A stretch of 64,000 bases of DNA, from contig NZ_STGX01000010.1 of the NCBI RefSeq assembly GCF_004912155.1, forward strand, positions 46,199-110,198, in the 5' to 3' direction. The notes beneath the pieces are model-generated. The model did not search any database, had not been told where the DNA came from, and saw only the letters and a program-made list of their open reading frames with translations. Made by a program: the position numbers and the translations under genes. Numbering within the stretch: the stretch's first letter is position 1; each line of letters opens with the position of its first letter. This document shows, in pieces, positions 8,574 through 19,374 of the stretch. This stretch comes from Glycomyces paridis (GTDB lineage Bacteria; Actinomycetota; Actinomycetes; Mycobacteriales; Micromonosporaceae).

Positions 8574-11048
8574 ATGACCGATCAAGTCACGTTCACCATC
8601 GACGGCGTCGAAGTGACGGTCCCCAAGGGCACCTTGATCATCCGGGCCGCCGAGCAGCTCGGCATCGAGATCCCCCGCTTCTGCGACCACCCCCTCCTCG
8701 AACCCGCCGGGGCCTGCCGCCAGTGCCTCGTCGACGTCCCCGACATGGGCAACGGCCGCGGGATGCCCAAGCCCGCCGCCTCCTGCACCACCACCGCGAT
8801 GGAGGGCATGGTCGTCAAGACCCAGCACTCCAGCGAGGTCGCCAAGGAGGCGCAGGAGGGGATCATGGAGTTCCTCCTGATCAACCACCCCCTCGACTGC
8901 CCCGTCTGCGACAAGGGCGGCGAATGCCCCCTCCAGAACCAGGCCATGAGCACCGGGCGCACCGAGACCCGCATGGAGGCCAAGGACAAGCGCCACTACA
9001 AGAAGGCGCTCCCGATCTCCTCGCAGGTCCTCCTCGACCGCGAGCGCTGCGTGCTGTGCGCGCGCTGCACCCGCTTCTCCGACCAGATCGCAGGCGACCC
9101 CTTCATCGAGCTGATGGAGCGCTCCGCCCTCGAACAGGTCGGCGTGTACGAGGACGAGCCGTTCGAGTCCTACTTCTCGGGCAACACCGTCCAGATCTGC
9201 CCGGTCGGGGCCCTCACCGGCACCCAGTACCGGTTCCGCTCCCGGCCCTTCGACCTCGTCTCCAGCCCCAGCGTGTGCGAGCACTGCTCGGCCGGCTGCG
9301 AGCAGCGCTCCGACCACCGGCGCGGCAAGGTCATGCGCCGCCTCGCCGGCGACGAGCCCGCCGTCAACGAGGAGTGGAACTGCGACAAGGGCCGCTGGGC
9401 CTCCTCCTACATCGAAGCGGCCGACCGCATCACCAAGCCGCTCGTGCGCGAAGCGGACGGGTCCCTGCGCGAGGCCTCCTGGCCCGAGGCCCTGCGCCGC
9501 GCCGCCGCCGGGCTCACCGGCGACGCCGCGGGCCGCGTCGGGGTCCTCCCCGGCGGCCGCCTCACCGTCGAGGACGCCTACGCGTACGCCAAGTTCGCGC
9601 GCATCGCCCTCGACACCAACGACATCGACTTCCGCTCCCGGCCGCACTCCACCGAGGAGGCCGAGTTCCTCGCCCACGCCGTCGCCGGGGTCTACCCCTC
9701 CAGCGGCGCCGTCACCTACGAGGACCTCGAGAAGGCGCCCGTCGTCCTCACCGTCGGCATCGAAGTCGAAGAGGAATGCCCGATCGCCTTCCTGCGCCTG
9801 CGGAAAGCGGTCAAGGCCCACGGGCAGCGCGTCCACGTGGCCGCGCCCTTCGCGACCCGCGGCACCCGCAAGCTCGGCGCGAACCTCATCGAGACCCTCC
9901 CCGGCGAGGAGGCCGAACTCCTCGACGGCTGGGCCCGCGGCGGCTACGTCCGCGACGCCCTGAACGAAGAGGGCGCGGTGATCCTCCTCGGCGAGCGCCT
10001 CGCCACCGTCGAAGGGGCCTTCTCCGCGGCCGTGCGCCTCGCCAAGGCCACCGGCGCCCGCCTCGCCTGGATCCCCCGGCGCGCCGGGGACCGCGGCGCG
10101 GTCGAGGCCGGCTGCCTCCCCGGGCTCCTGCCCGGCGGCGGCCTCGCCTCCTACGCGGCCGACCGCGAGCAGCTCGCCGAGTACTGGGGCGTCGAGTCCC
10201 TGCCCGGCGGCGACGGCCGCGGCGCCTGGGACCTTCTCCAGGCCGCCGCCGACGGCGAGATCGACGCCCTGCTCATCGGCGGCGTCGACCCGTACGACTT
10301 CGCCGACGCGCCCGCCGTCGAAGCGGCCCTGTACGCCGCCCGCTTCGTCGTCTCCCTGGAGATCCGCCACTCCGCGGTCACCCGGGTGGCCGACGTGATC
10401 CTGCCGGTCGCACCGGTCACCGGCAAGGCCGGGGCCTACTTCGACTGGGAGGGCCGCCTGCGGACCTTCGACACCGTCATCGACTCCGACCTCATGAGCG
10501 ACCACGCGGTCCTCGACGCGCTCGCCGACGCCATGGGCTTCAAGCTCGGCCTCGCCGAGACGCGCACCGTCCGCGCCGAACTCGCCGGGCTCCCCGACCC
10601 GATCACCCGCCAGGAGGCCCCGGACTGGGCCGCCGACAAGCCCGCCCACGCCGGTGAAGACGGCAAGGCGGTCCTCGCGACCTGGCGCCAGCTGCTCGAC
10701 GGCGGCTCCATGCAGGAGAACAACCCGCACCTGGCCGGCTGCGCGCCGGACCCGGTGGTGCGCTTGAGCGCGGCGACGGCCAAGGCCATCGGCGCGACCG
10801 AGGGCGCCGGGGTCACCGTCTCCACCGCGATCGGCGGGATCACGCTGCCGCTCGCGGTCACGGCCATGCCCGAGGGCGTGGTGTGGCTGCCGCAGAACGC
10901 GCCCGGCCGCGGGATCTACCGCCACCTGGGCGCGGGCTCCGGCGACGTGGTCACCATCAAGGCCTACCCGAACGTGCCGCGCCCGGCCGGGCAGGGCGAC
11001 GCGTCGCCCGCCGACGCCGGGGACGAGATCAAGGCGGTCAACTCATGA
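8574..11048 (+). CDS. nuoG: NADH-quinone oxidoreductase subunit G
   Basis: An 824-residue subunit. The N-terminal ferredoxin-like domain holds [2Fe-2S] ligands ([17 protein letters not shown] region, residues ~37-50), followed by [17 protein letters not shown] and [11 protein letters not shown] [4Fe-4S] binding segments. The remainder is a molybdopterin-oxidoreductase-like domain (from ~220) that in complex I no longer catalyses a molybdenum reaction. It carries electrons from NuoF toward NuoI. Starts 1 base after nuoF ends. Confidence 0.95.
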   Translation: MTDQVTFTIDGVEVTVPKGTLIIRAAEQLGIEIPRFCDHPLLEPAGACRQCLVDVPDMGNGRGMPKPAASCTTTAMEGMVVKTQHSSEVAKEAQEGIMEFLLINHPLDCPVCDKGGECPLQNQAMSTGRTETRMEAKDKRHYKKALPISSQVLLDRERCVLCARCTRFSDQIAGDPFIELMERSALEQVGVYEDEPFESYFSGNTVQICPVGALTGTQYRFRSRPFDLVSSPSVCEHCSAGCEQRSDHRRGKVMRRLAGDEPAVNEEWNCDKGRWASSYIEAADRITKPLVREADGSLREASWPEALRRAAAGLTGDAAGRVGVLPGGRLTVEDAYAYAKFARIALDTNDIDFRSRPHSTEEAEFLAHAVAGVYPSSGAVTYEDLEKAPVVLTVGIEVEEECPIAFLRLRKAVKAHGQRVHVAAPFATRGTRKLGANLIETLPGEEAELLDGWARGGYVRDALNEEGAVILLGERLATVEGAFSAAVRLAKATGARLAWIPRRAGDRGAVEAGCLPGLLPGGGLASYAADREQLAEYWGVESLPGGDGRGAWDLLQAAADGEIDALLIGGVDPYDFADAPAVEAALYAARFVVSLEIRHSAVTRVADVILPVAPVTGKAGAYFDWEGRLRTFDTVIDSDLMSDHAVLDALADAMGFKLGLAETRTVRAELAGLPDPITRQEAPDWAADKPAHAGEDGKAVLATWRQLLDGGSMQENNPHLAGCAPDPVVRLSAATAKAIGATEGAGVTVSTAIGGITLPLAVTAMPEGVVWLPQNAPGRGIYRHLGAGSGDVVTIKAYPNVPRPAGQGDASPADAGDEIKAVNS

Positions 11049-12364
11049 ACGATCCGATCTGGCTGATGCTCGTCAAGGGCGTCCTGGTCTTCGTGGTCCT
11101 GGTCCTGTTGGTGCTGTTCACCATCTGGTACGAGCGGCGCGTCGTGGCGATCATGCAGGTGCGGCCCGGCCCGAACCGGAACGGCCCCTTCGGGCTGCTC
11201 CAGTCGCTCGCCGACGGCCTGAAGCTGGCGTTCAAAGAGGACGTCATGCCGCGCACCGCCGACAAGGTCGTGTTCATCGCGGCCCCCGTCATCGCGGTCA
11301 CCTGCGCGTTCACGGCCTTCTCGGTGATCCCCTTCGGTCCCGAGGTGAACGTCTTCGGCGTCGAGACGGCCTTGCAGCTCACCGACTTCGAGGTGAGCGT
11401 CCTGGTCATCCTCGCCTGCTCGGCGCTCGGCGTGTACGGCATCGTCCTGGCGGGCTGGGCCTCCGGCTCGGCCTACTCGCTGCTGGGCGCCCTGCGCGCC
11501 GCCGCGCAGGTGATCTCCTACGAGATCGCGCTCGGCCTGGCCGTGCTCGCGGTGTTCTTCCAGTCGCAGCTGCTGTCGACCGGCGCGATCGTCGAGGCGC
11601 AGGCCGAAGGCCTGCCGCTGACGATCGGCTCGCTCGAACTGACGCTCCCGGGCTGGTACTTCATCATCCTCGCCCCGAGCTTCGTGATCTTCGTGATCGC
11701 GATGGTCGGCGAGACGAACCGCGCCCCGTTCGACCTCCCCGAGGCCGAGTCCGAGCTGGTGGCGGGCTTCGCGACCGAGTACTCCAGCCTGAAGTACGCC
11801 TCGTTCTTCCTCGCCGAGTACGTCAACATGGTCACGATGTCGGCCCTGTGCGTCACGCTGTTCCTCGGCGGCTGGGCCGCGCCCTTCCCCGACGCCTGGT
11901 GGCCCGCGGCCAACGAGGGCTTCATGCCCCTCATCTGGTTCTTCGCGAAGGTCCTGGCGTTCCTGTTCTTCTACGTGTGGCTGCGCGGCACCCTGCCGCG
12001 CCTGCGCTACGACCAGTTCATGCGCCTGGGCTGGAAGGTCCTCGTGCCGGTCTCCCTGGTGTGGCTCATGGTCCTCGCGGCCATGAACATCGGCCTCGAC
12101 GCCGGCAACGGTCTCACCACCCGCATCGCCTTCGCGGGCGGCGCGGCCATCGTGGTCATGGCCCTGATCTTCTTCTGGCCCAGCCGCAAGCAGTACGAGG
12201 AGCCGGCCGAGCCCGACGCCGGCATGGGCGGCTTCCCAGTGCCGCCGCTCGACCTCGCCGTCCCGCCGAGCCCCCGGGCCCTCAAGGAGCTCCAACCCGC
12301 CCGCGCCGCCGCGGCGTCCGACGAGGACGCCGCTGCCGCGACCAGTGAAAAGGGGGAAGCGTAG
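11045..12364 (+). CDS. nuoH: NADH-quinone oxidoreductase subunit H
   Basis: A 439-residue membrane subunit with about eight transmembrane helices that joins the membrane arm to the quinone site. Conserved stretches include [20 protein letters not shown], and [21 protein letters not shown]. The C-terminal ~70 residues after FFWPSRK form a Pro/Ala-rich soluble tail, as seen in other actinobacterial NuoH. Start overlaps the nuoG stop (ATGA). A shorter paralogue lacking this tail lies at 36005. Confidence 0.95.
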   Translation: MNDPIWLMLVKGVLVFVVLVLLVLFTIWYERRVVAIMQVRPGPNRNGPFGLLQSLADGLKLAFKEDVMPRTADKVVFIAAPVIAVTCAFTAFSVIPFGPEVNVFGVETALQLTDFEVSVLVILACSALGVYGIVLAGWASGSAYSLLGALRAAAQVISYEIALGLAVLAVFFQSQLLSTGAIVEAQAEGLPLTIGSLELTLPGWYFIILAPSFVIFVIAMVGETNRAPFDLPEAESELVAGFATEYSSLKYASFFLAEYVNMVTMSALCVTLFLGGWAAPFPDAWWPAANEGFMPLIWFFAKVLAFLFFYVWLRGTLPRLRYDQFMRLGWKVLVPVSLVWLMVLAAMNIGLDAGNGLTTRIAFAGGAAIVVMALIFFWPSRKQYEEPAEPDAGMGGFPVPPLDLAVPPSPRALKELQPARAAAASDEDAAAATSEKGEA

Positions 12365-12931
12365 ATGTCCGGTTTCGCCAAAGGCTTCGGCGTCACCTTC
12401 TCGCACATGTTCAAGCCGAAGGTGACGGTCGACTACCCGGAGGAGCCCTCGAAGCTCCAGCCGCGCTACCACGGCCGGCACGTGCTCAACCGCCACCCGG
12501 ACGGCCTGGAGAAGTGCATCGGCTGCGAGCTGTGCGCCTGGGCCTGCCCCGCCGACGCGATCTACGTCGAGGGCGCCGAGAACACCGAGGCCGAGCGGTT
12601 CTCGCCCGGCGAGCGGTACGCCAAGACCTACCAGATCAACTACGCCCGCTGCATCTTCTGCGGCCTGTGCATCGAGGCCTGCCCGACCCGCTCGCTCACC
12701 ATGAGCAACGAGTACGAGCTGGCCCGCGACGACCGCCGCGACCTCATCTTCACCAAGGAGGAGCTGCTCGCGCCGCTCATCGAGGGCATGGAGCAGCCGC
12801 CGCACCCGATGCGCCTGGGCGACAGCGAGAAGGCCTACTACGAGTCAGGCCCGACGAACCCGGGCGCCTCCGAGGGCGCCGAGTTCTCCCTGACGGAGAT
12901 GCTCGCGCAGACCAAGAGGGGGCAGCAGTGA
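12365..12931 (+). CDS. nuoI: NADH-quinone oxidoreductase subunit I
   Basis: A 188-residue ferredoxin-type subunit with two complete [4Fe-4S] motifs: [12 protein letters not shown] and [12 protein letters not shown]. These hold clusters N6a and N6b that hand electrons to NuoB. The ATG directly follows the nuoH stop. Length and the conserved [13 protein letters not shown] tail are typical of actinobacteria. Confidence 0.95.
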   Translation: MSGFAKGFGVTFSHMFKPKVTVDYPEEPSKLQPRYHGRHVLNRHPDGLEKCIGCELCAWACPADAIYVEGAENTEAERFSPGERYAKTYQINYARCIFCGLCIEACPTRSLTMSNEYELARDDRRDLIFTKEELLAPLIEGMEQPPHPMRLGDSEKAYYESGPTNPGASEGAEFSLTEMLAQTKRGQQ

Positions 12932-13707
12932 TCGACCTCGCGCAGACCGTCGCCGCCGACGCCTCGTTCGGCGAGGCGCTGTTCTTCTGGATCCTCGCGC
13001 CGATCGCGCTCGGCGGGGCCGTCGGCCTCGTCCTCGCCCGCTCGGCCATCCACGCCGCGCTCATGCTCGCCATCACCATGATGTGCCTCGCGGTCTTCTA
13101 CATCATGCAGTCCGCGCCGTTCCTCGGCTTCGTGCAGATCATGGTCTACACCGGCGCGATCATGATGCTGTTCCTGTTCGTGCTCATGCTCTTCGGGCGC
13201 GACTCGAAGGACTCGATGTTCGAGACCCTGCGCGGGCAGCGGTTCCTCGCGGTGCTCCTGGGCATCGGCCTGGCCGCCCTGCTCGCCTCGGGCCTCGCCC
13301 GCGCCGTCTCGGGCCTCACCGTCGCCGCCGACCCCGCCTGGGCCACCGGCGCCCAGACGAACGTCGAGGCGATCGCCGAGGCCCTCTTCTCGACCTACCT
13401 GTTCCCGTTCGAGATCGTCTCCGGCGTCCTCACCGTCGCCGCCGTCGGCGCCCTCATGTTCGCGCACGTCGCCAAGAAGGGCGGCCACCGCGGGCAGAAG
13501 GAGCACAGCCGCGAGCGGTTCGCGCCCGGCGTCTACCCCGGGCCCAAGCCCGGCCCCGGCGTCTTCGCGAACTCGGACTCGACCGCGACCCCGGCGCTGC
13601 TGCCGGACGGCACCATCGAGCCCGAGAGCCTCTCGGACTACGTGCCGCCGCGCCAGCTCACCGCCGCCGAAGCGGCCCCGAAGCACACCGAAGGGCGGGA
13701 CCTATGA
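12928..13707 (+). CDS. nuoJ: NADH-quinone oxidoreductase subunit J
   Basis: A 259-residue membrane subunit with five predicted helices (about residues 14-35, 39-60, 64-88, 98-120 and 155-180). The motif [16 protein letters not shown] corresponds to the conserved helix 3, whose pi-bulge is important in known complexes. A hydrophilic tail of ~75 residues follows. GTG start at 12928 overlaps the nuoI stop. Confidence 0.93.
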   Translation: MIDLAQTVAADASFGEALFFWILAPIALGGAVGLVLARSAIHAALMLAITMMCLAVFYIMQSAPFLGFVQIMVYTGAIMMLFLFVLMLFGRDSKDSMFETLRGQRFLAVLLGIGLAALLASGLARAVSGLTVAADPAWATGAQTNVEAIAEALFSTYLFPFEIVSGVLTVAAVGALMFAHVAKKGGHRGQKEHSRERFAPGVYPGPKPGPGVFANSDSTATPALLPDGTIEPESLSDYVPPRQLTAAEAAPKHTEGRDL

Positions 13708-14003
13708 ACCCGGAGTACTACCTCATCCTCGCCTCGATGCTGTTCTGCATCGGCGCCGTCGGCGTCCTGGTGCGGCGCAACTCCATCGTCGTGTTCATGT
13801 GCGTCGAGCTCATGCTCAACGCCGGGAACCTGACCCTGGTCACCTTCGCCCGCACCACCGGCACCATCGACGGGCAGGTGATGGCCTTCTTCGTGATGGC
13901 CGTGGCCGCCGCCGAAGTCGTCGTCGGCCTGGCGATCATCATGGCGATCTACCGGTCCCGGCGCTCCGCCTCCGTCGACGACGCCAACCTCCTGAAGGCC
14001 TAG
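13704..14003 (+). CDS. nuoK: NADH-quinone oxidoreductase subunit K
   Basis: A 99-residue membrane subunit with three helices. Two membrane-buried glutamates expected for proton translocation are visible: in [13 protein letters not shown] and in [13 protein letters not shown]. Start overlaps the nuoJ stop (ATGA). Length matches the family. Confidence 0.95.
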   Translation: MNPEYYLILASMLFCIGAVGVLVRRNSIVVFMCVELMLNAGNLTLVTFARTTGTIDGQVMAFFVMAVAAAEVVVGLAIIMAIYRSRRSASVDDANLLKA

Positions 14004-14013
14004 AGGGGACTCA

Positions 14014-15912
14014 GTGGACATCTCGTACGCGCCCGCCGAAGGGCTGCTGACCTTCACCTGGGCGCTCATCGCACTGCCCGCGCTCGGGGCCGCGATCCTG
14101 CTGCTCGCGGGCCGACGCGCCGACAAGTGGGGGCACTGGCTCGGCACCGGCACCATCGCCGCGGCCTTCGCCCTCGCGCTCGGCCTGTTCGGCTCGCTCG
14201 CGGGCCTCGACGACAAGAGCGCCAAGCTCGACCTGTTCACGATCATCTCGGTCGGGGACCTCAAGATCGACGCGAGCCTCCTGTTCGACCCGCTCAGCGC
14301 GGTCTTCTGCCTGCTCATCACCGGGGTCGGCTTCCTCATCCACGTCTACGCGATCGGCTACATGTCGCACGACGCCGGACGCCGGAAGTTCTTCGCCTAC
14401 TTCAACCTGTTCGCCGCCGCGATGCTCGTCCTCGTGCTCGGCGGCAACTACTTCATGACCTTCATCGGCTGGGAGGGCGTGGGCGTCGCCTCCTACCTCC
14501 TCATCGCGTTCTGGCAGCTCAAGCCCGCCGCCGCGACCGCAGGCAAGAAGGCCTTCCTCGCCAACCGGGTCGCCGACGTCGGCTTCCTCCTGGCGATGTT
14601 CACCATGCTCGGCACGCTCGGCACCGTCGACTTCGCCGGTGTCTTCAACGGCGCCGAGTCGCTCTCGACCGGCACGAGCCTCGCCATCGGCCTGCTGCTC
14701 CTCGCGGCGGCCTGCGGCAAGTCCGGCCAGTGGCCGTTCCAGACCTGGCTCCCCGACGCGATGGAGGGCCCGACCCCGGTGTCGGCGCTCATCCACGCCG
14801 CCACCATGGTCACCGCGGGCGTCTACCTCATCGCCCGCTCGAACGTCATCTTCAGCCTCAACGCCGACGTCCAGACCGCCGTGGTCGTCGTCGGCGCCCT
14901 GACGCTCCTGTTCGGCTCGATCGTCGGCTGCGCCAAGGACGACATCAAACGCGTCCTCGCCTGGTCCACGGTCTCCCAGATCGGCTACATGTTCCTCGCC
15001 GTCGGCCTCGGCGGCGGCGCGTTCGCGCTCGGCATCATCCACCTGCTCGCCCACGGCTTCTTCAAGGCCGGGCTGTTCCTCGGCTCCGGCTCGGTCATGC
15101 ACGCCATGAACGACCAGACCGACATCCGCCGCTTCGGCAGCCTGTGGCGGAAGATGCCCTGGACGTACGCGACCTTCGCCGCCGGATGGCTCGCCATCAT
15201 CGGCCTGTTCCCGTTCTCGGGCTTCTTCACCAAGGACCCGATCATCGCCGCCGCCTTCGCCCGCGAAGGCTGGCAGGGCTGGGTCGTCGGCGGCGCCGCC
15301 CTCCTCGGCGCGGCGCTCACGGCCTTCTACATGACCCGCCTGTTCGTCCTCACCTTCCACGGCCCCAAGCGATGGACCGAGGACGTGCACCCGCACGAGT
15401 CCCCGGCGATCATGACCGGCCCGCTGGTCCTGCTCGGCATAGGCTCGCTCGCCGCGGGAGGCCTCATGGCCTCGCCCGTCACCGAGTGGCTCACGCCCGT
15501 GTTCGGCGAGCACGAGGAGGCCCACGGCCACCTCACGCACATGCAGGTCACCATCGCCACCACCGCCGTCGTGGTCCTCGGCGCGGTCCTCGCCTGGCTC
15601 CTGTTCCGCCGCGGCACCGACGAGGTGCCCCGCGCGGCGGCCTGGCCGGTCCGCGTCGCCCGCGCCGACCTCGGCGGCGAAGCGGTCAACCGCGGCGTCT
15701 TCGAACGCCCGAGCCGCCTGGCCGCCAGCGCCTCCGTGGCGATGGACGGCCGCGTGGTCGACGGCCTCGTCAACGGCCTGTCGGCCGCGATCGGCGGGAC
15801 CTCGCGCCGGCTGCTCGCGCTCCAGACCGGCTTCGTCCGCTCCTACGCCCTGTCCATTCTGTCCGGCGCCGTCATCGTGGTGGCCGCGCTCATGGTGGTG
15901 GTCATCCAATGA
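14014..15912 (+). CDS. nuoL: NADH-quinone oxidoreductase subunit L
   Basis: A 632-residue antiporter-like proton-pumping subunit. The conserved helix around GWEGVGVASYLLIAFW contains the key glutamate, and LPDAMEGPTPVSALIHAATMVTAGVYL-type sequence with its lysine-bearing neighbourhood follows; only short parts are quoted. The C-terminal lateral-helix region is present (after ~500). GTG start, with GAGGGGAC upstream. It overlaps nuoM by 4 bases. Confidence 0.95.
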   Translation: MDISYAPAEGLLTFTWALIALPALGAAILLLAGRRADKWGHWLGTGTIAAAFALALGLFGSLAGLDDKSAKLDLFTIISVGDLKIDASLLFDPLSAVFCLLITGVGFLIHVYAIGYMSHDAGRRKFFAYFNLFAAAMLVLVLGGNYFMTFIGWEGVGVASYLLIAFWQLKPAAATAGKKAFLANRVADVGFLLAMFTMLGTLGTVDFAGVFNGAESLSTGTSLAIGLLLLAAACGKSGQWPFQTWLPDAMEGPTPVSALIHAATMVTAGVYLIARSNVIFSLNADVQTAVVVVGALTLLFGSIVGCAKDDIKRVLAWSTVSQIGYMFLAVGLGGGAFALGIIHLLAHGFFKAGLFLGSGSVMHAMNDQTDIRRFGSLWRKMPWTYATFAAGWLAIIGLFPFSGFFTKDPIIAAAFAREGWQGWVVGGAALLGAALTAFYMTRLFVLTFHGPKRWTEDVHPHESPAIMTGPLVLLGIGSLAAGGLMASPVTEWLTPVFGEHEEAHGHLTHMQVTIATTAVVVLGAVLAWLLFRRGTDEVPRAAAWPVRVARADLGGEAVNRGVFERPSRLAASASVAMDGRVVDGLVNGLSAAIGGTSRRLLALQTGFVRSYALSILSGAVIVVAALMVVVIQ

Positions 15913-17468
15913 ACGAACTCCCATTGCTGTCGGCGCTCGTCGCCGTGCCCCTGATCGGCGCGGTCGTCGTGGCCTCGATCAGGCGCGAGCAGGCCGCCGC
16001 GGCCCGCTGGACCGCGCTCGCCTTCTCCGGCGCGGTCGCGGTCATCACGGCGCTGGTCGCGGTCGGCTTCGACTACGGGCCGGACGCGCCGTGGCTCCAG
16101 TTCACCGAGTCCTACACGTGGATCGAGAACTGGGACCTGAGCCTGTCGTGGGGGATCGACGGGATCGCGCTGCTCCTGGTGGCGCTGACCGCCGGGCTCA
16201 CGCCGATCGCGATGCTCGCCGCCTGGCGCGACCTCGACGCGGTCAAGCGCTCGGTCCCGGCGTTCTTCGCGCTCATCCTCGCGCTCGAAGCGGCGATGCT
16301 CGCGACGTTCCTGGCCTCGAACGTGCTGCTGTTCTACTTCTTCTTCGAAGCGATGCTCGTGCCGATGTACTTCCTCATCGGCTCCTACGGCACCGGCCCG
16401 CGCCGCCAGTACGCGGCGGTGAAGTTCTTCCTGTACTCGCTGCTCGGCGGCCTGTTCATGCTCGTGGCCGTGATCGCCCTGTGGGTGAACAACGGCGGGG
16501 TCTTCGACTGGCAGACGCTGGTCGAGGCCGAGCCGATGGCCGACGGTTCGCTTCAGAACTGGCTGTTCCTCGGGTTCTTCCTCGCGTTCGCGATCAAGGC
16601 GCCGTTCTTCCCGTTCCACACGTGGCTGCCGGACGCGGGCGGCGCGGCCCCGGCCGCGGTCGCCGCGCTGCTGGTCGGCGTCATGGACAAGATCGGGACG
16701 TTCGCGATCCTGCGCTACTGCATCCCGCTGTTCCCCGACGCGACGAAGACGTTCGCGCCGTGGGTGATCGGAATGAGCGTCATCGGGGTCCTGTACGCCG
16801 CGTTCGTCGCGATCGGCCAGACCGACCTCAAGCGGCTCGTGGCCTACACGTCGATCGCGCACTTCGGGTTCATCGGCATCGGGATCTTCGCGTTCACGCA
16901 GGCCTCGGCGACCGGCGCGGTCCTCTACATGTTCAACCACGGCCTGGCGACGGGCCTGCTGTTCATCGTGGTCGGCTTCCTGACGTTCCGCCGCGGCTCG
17001 GCGCAGATCACCGACTACGGCGGGGCCGCGAAGACGCTGCCGCTGCTGGCGGGGATCTTCCTGTTCGCCGGGCTCGCCTCGCTCTCGCTGCCGGGCACGG
17101 CGCCGTTCATCTCGGAGTTCCTGGTCCTGTTCGGCGCGTTCACCGACAACGAGCCGGTCGCCGTCCTGGCGACCCTCGGCATCATCCTCGCCGCCGCGTA
17201 CGTCCTCTGGATGTACCAGCGCACCATGCAGGGCGACCGCAACCCCGCGCTCGACGAGGTGCCCGCGATGAAGCGCGACCTCACCGTGCGCGAGAAGGCG
17301 CTCGTGGCGCCGCTGGTGATCGCCATCCTCGGCTTCGGGTTCTTCCCGCAGCCGCTCATCGACGCCGTCGGGCCGGCCGTCGACAACACGCTCGTGTTCA
17401 TCACCGGCGAGCCGCAGACTGCGCCTTCTGACAACGTGCCCGCCGCCGAAGGAGTCAGCAATGAATGA
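15909..17468 (+). CDS. nuoM: NADH-quinone oxidoreductase subunit M
   Basis: A 519-residue antiporter-like subunit of the membrane arm. FFFEAMLVPMYFLIG holds the conserved glutamate of the proton channel, and FHTWLPDAGGAAPAAVAALL is the family signature. About 14 helices are predicted. ATG at 15909 overlaps the nuoL stop; the C-terminus overlaps nuoN by 8 bases. Confidence 0.95.
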   Translation: MNELPLLSALVAVPLIGAVVVASIRREQAAAARWTALAFSGAVAVITALVAVGFDYGPDAPWLQFTESYTWIENWDLSLSWGIDGIALLLVALTAGLTPIAMLAAWRDLDAVKRSVPAFFALILALEAAMLATFLASNVLLFYFFFEAMLVPMYFLIGSYGTGPRRQYAAVKFFLYSLLGGLFMLVAVIALWVNNGGVFDWQTLVEAEPMADGSLQNWLFLGFFLAFAIKAPFFPFHTWLPDAGGAAPAAVAALLVGVMDKIGTFAILRYCIPLFPDATKTFAPWVIGMSVIGVLYAAFVAIGQTDLKRLVAYTSIAHFGFIGIGIFAFTQASATGAVLYMFNHGLATGLLFIVVGFLTFRRGSAQITDYGGAAKTLPLLAGIFLFAGLASLSLPGTAPFISEFLVLFGAFTDNEPVAVLATLGIILAAAYVLWMYQRTMQGDRNPALDEVPAMKRDLTVREKALVAPLVIAILGFGFFPQPLIDAVGPAVDNTLVFITGEPQTAPSDNVPAAEGVSNE

Positions 17469-19014
17469 GGCCCCAGCGCTCCAGATCGACTGGGGGGGAC
17501 TGGCCCCCATGATCATCGTGTTCGTCGCGGCCTTCCTCGGTCTCCTGGTGGAGGCCGTGGTGCCGAAGGGCAAGCGCCTCGTGGTGCAGGTGTCGTTGGC
17601 CGTGGCCGCGCTCGCCGGGTCCTTCGCGGCCGTGGCGGTGCTGCTGAACGACGACACGAACACCACCGCGTTCTCGATCGAGGGGGTGCGCCTCGGTTCG
17701 GTCGTGCTCGACGGTCCGGGCCTGTTCCTCCAGGGCACCATCGCGGTCCTCTCGGTGATCGCGATCCTCCTGCTGGCCGAGCGGCGCACCGTCAAGGGCG
17801 GCGACTTCGTCGCCGAGGCGGCCGTGGTGGCCGACTCGGCGGCCGACAAGGCGCAGAGCCGCGAGCCGGGAGCGACGGAGATCTTCCCGCTGACGCTCTT
17901 CGCGGTCGGCGGCATGATGATGTTCGTGACCGCAGGCGACCTCCTCACCATGTTCGTGGCCCTGGAGATGCTCTCGCTGCCGCTGTACCTGCTGTGCGGC
18001 CTCGCCAAGCGCCGCCGCCTCATCAGCCAGGAGGCCGCGCTCAAGTACTTCCTGCTGGGGGCCTTCGCCTCGGCGTTCTACGTGTACGGCATGGCGATGC
18101 TGTACGGCTTCGCCGGGACGGTGGACCTCGCGGGGATCAACCAGGCGGGGATCAGCTCCGACGAGCCGCGGATGCTGCTGTACATCGGCGTCGCCATGAT
18201 CGCGGTCGCGATGCTGTTCAAGGCCGCGGCGGTGCCGTTCCACATGTGGACGCCCGACGTCTACACGGGCGCGCCGACGCCGGTCACCGCTCTGATGGCG
18301 GGCTGCGTCAAGGTCGCCGCGTTCGGCGGGCTGCTGCGCGTGTTCAACGTGGGGCTCTCGTCCTCGGCGTGGGACTGGCACCTCATCCTCACCGTGATCG
18401 CCGTGGCGACGATGATCGGCGGCGCCATCTTCGCGGTGACGCAGCGGAACATCAAGCGGCTCTTGGCCTACAGCTCGATCGCGAACGCCGGGTACCTGCT
18501 GGTCGGGGTCATCGCCCTCGGTGACGCGGTCGGATCGACCATGTTCTACCTGGCCGCCTACGGCTTCACCGTGATCGCCGCGTTCGCGGTGGTCTCGCTG
18601 GTGCGCGACGGCGACGAGGAGGCCACGCACCTGGCCCGCTGGGCCGGTCTCGGCAAGAAGTCGCCGGGTACGGCCGTGGTCTTCACGATCCTCATGCTCG
18701 CGCTCGCGGGCCTGCCGTTCACGAGCGGGTTCTCGGCGAAGTTCAGCCTGTTCGCCGCGGCGCTCCAGGCCGACGAGCTGGGCCTGGTGATCGTCGGCGT
18801 CGTCTCCTCGGCGATCCTGGCGTTCCCGTACCTGCGGGTCGTGGTCCTGCTGTGGCTCAACGAGCCCGCGCCGGACGCGCCGACGGTGAACCTGCCGAGC
18901 CCGATGGCGGGCACGGTGGTCGCCGCGGGCGTCGCCGCGACCCTCATCCTCGGTTTCGCCCCGGGCTTCCTGCTCGACATCGTCGACCAGGCCAGCACCT
19001 TCCTAGGTACCTGA
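17461..19014 (+). CDS. nuoN: NADH-quinone oxidoreductase subunit N
   Basis: A 517-residue antiporter-like subunit, last gene of the operon. FVALEMLSLPLYLLCGL holds the conserved glutamate, KAAAVPFHMWTPDVYTGAPTPVTALMAG is the matching signature region (quoted in part: PFHMWTPDVY), and about 14 helices are predicted. Its stop is followed within 20 bases by a strong terminator, which closes a transcription unit of 15 genes from the reductase at 2159. Confidence 0.95.
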   Translation: MNEAPALQIDWGGLAPMIIVFVAAFLGLLVEAVVPKGKRLVVQVSLAVAALAGSFAAVAVLLNDDTNTTAFSIEGVRLGSVVLDGPGLFLQGTIAVLSVIAILLLAERRTVKGGDFVAEAAVVADSAADKAQSREPGATEIFPLTLFAVGGMMMFVTAGDLLTMFVALEMLSLPLYLLCGLAKRRRLISQEAALKYFLLGAFASAFYVYGMAMLYGFAGTVDLAGINQAGISSDEPRMLLYIGVAMIAVAMLFKAAAVPFHMWTPDVYTGAPTPVTALMAGCVKVAAFGGLLRVFNVGLSSSAWDWHLILTVIAVATMIGGAIFAVTQRNIKRLLAYSSIANAGYLLVGVIALGDAVGSTMFYLAAYGFTVIAAFAVVSLVRDGDEEATHLARWAGLGKKSPGTAVVFTILMLALAGLPFTSGFSAKFSLFAAALQADELGLVIVGVVSSAILAFPYLRVVVLLWLNEPAPDAPTVNLPSPMAGTVVAAGVAATLILGFAPGFLLDIVDQASTFLGT

Positions 19015-19033
19015 CGGACGTAAGACGAAGCCA

Positions 19034-19071
19034 GACGAAGCCCCGGGGAGCACCCTCCCCGGGGCTTCGTC
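19034..19071 (+). terminator. Terminator of the nuo operon
   Basis: A 16-bp perfect stem (19034-19049 with 19056-19071) and a 6-base loop. The core GCCCCGGGGAGCAC and onwards is nearly identical (two differences over 33 bases from 19040) to a second terminator at 21583. Confidence 0.85.
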
Positions 19072-19099
19072 GTGTGTCCGGCCGCCGTCTGGGTCGGGG

Positions 19100-19198
19100 T
19101 CAAAGCGGCGGCGACGAAGGGGTGGTACTCGATTGGGCGAGTCGGACGGCCCGCGGCGAAGCCGGGCTCGAACTTCAAGCGGGCAGCGACGAAGAGGT
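19100..19198 (+). repeat. Left repeat pair, TCAAGCGGGCAGCGACGAA family
   Basis: Two degenerate copies of a 24-base core: 19100-19123 and 19175-19198 (75 bases apart, 19 of 24 identical). The second copy reads TCAAGCGGGCAGCGACGAAG. Inverted copies lie on the other side of the DUF222/HNH gene (21056-21231). The remaining sequence to 19374 is A/T-richer and probably holds the HNH gene promoter; no gene is seen there. Confidence 0.6.
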
Positions 19199-19374
19199 CT
19201 CATATTGACCCGGCCTGACGGCAGCCGACGGGCCCATTTTCCCTGCGCGCCAACGGGAGAGGTGCAAAGTATGGCCCAAATCTCACTGTCAAAAGTGGAT
19301 CAATCAATTGCACAGGGTTACTATTGAACTACAAAACAAGCGGACCGTTCGAGAACAGGTAGGAGGTGAACCCG

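Noticed and set aside
8475..10925. Long minus-strand open frame (816 codons) antisense to nuoG
   Set aside because: Gly/Val/Asp/Ala-rich shadow caused by high G+C codon bias in nuoG; no ribosome site and no recognisable domain.
14127..15908. Plus-strand frame joining into nuoM and overlapping nuoL
   Set aside because: Arg/Pro-rich shadow of nuoL; the real nuoM start is 15909 at the nuoL stop overlap.
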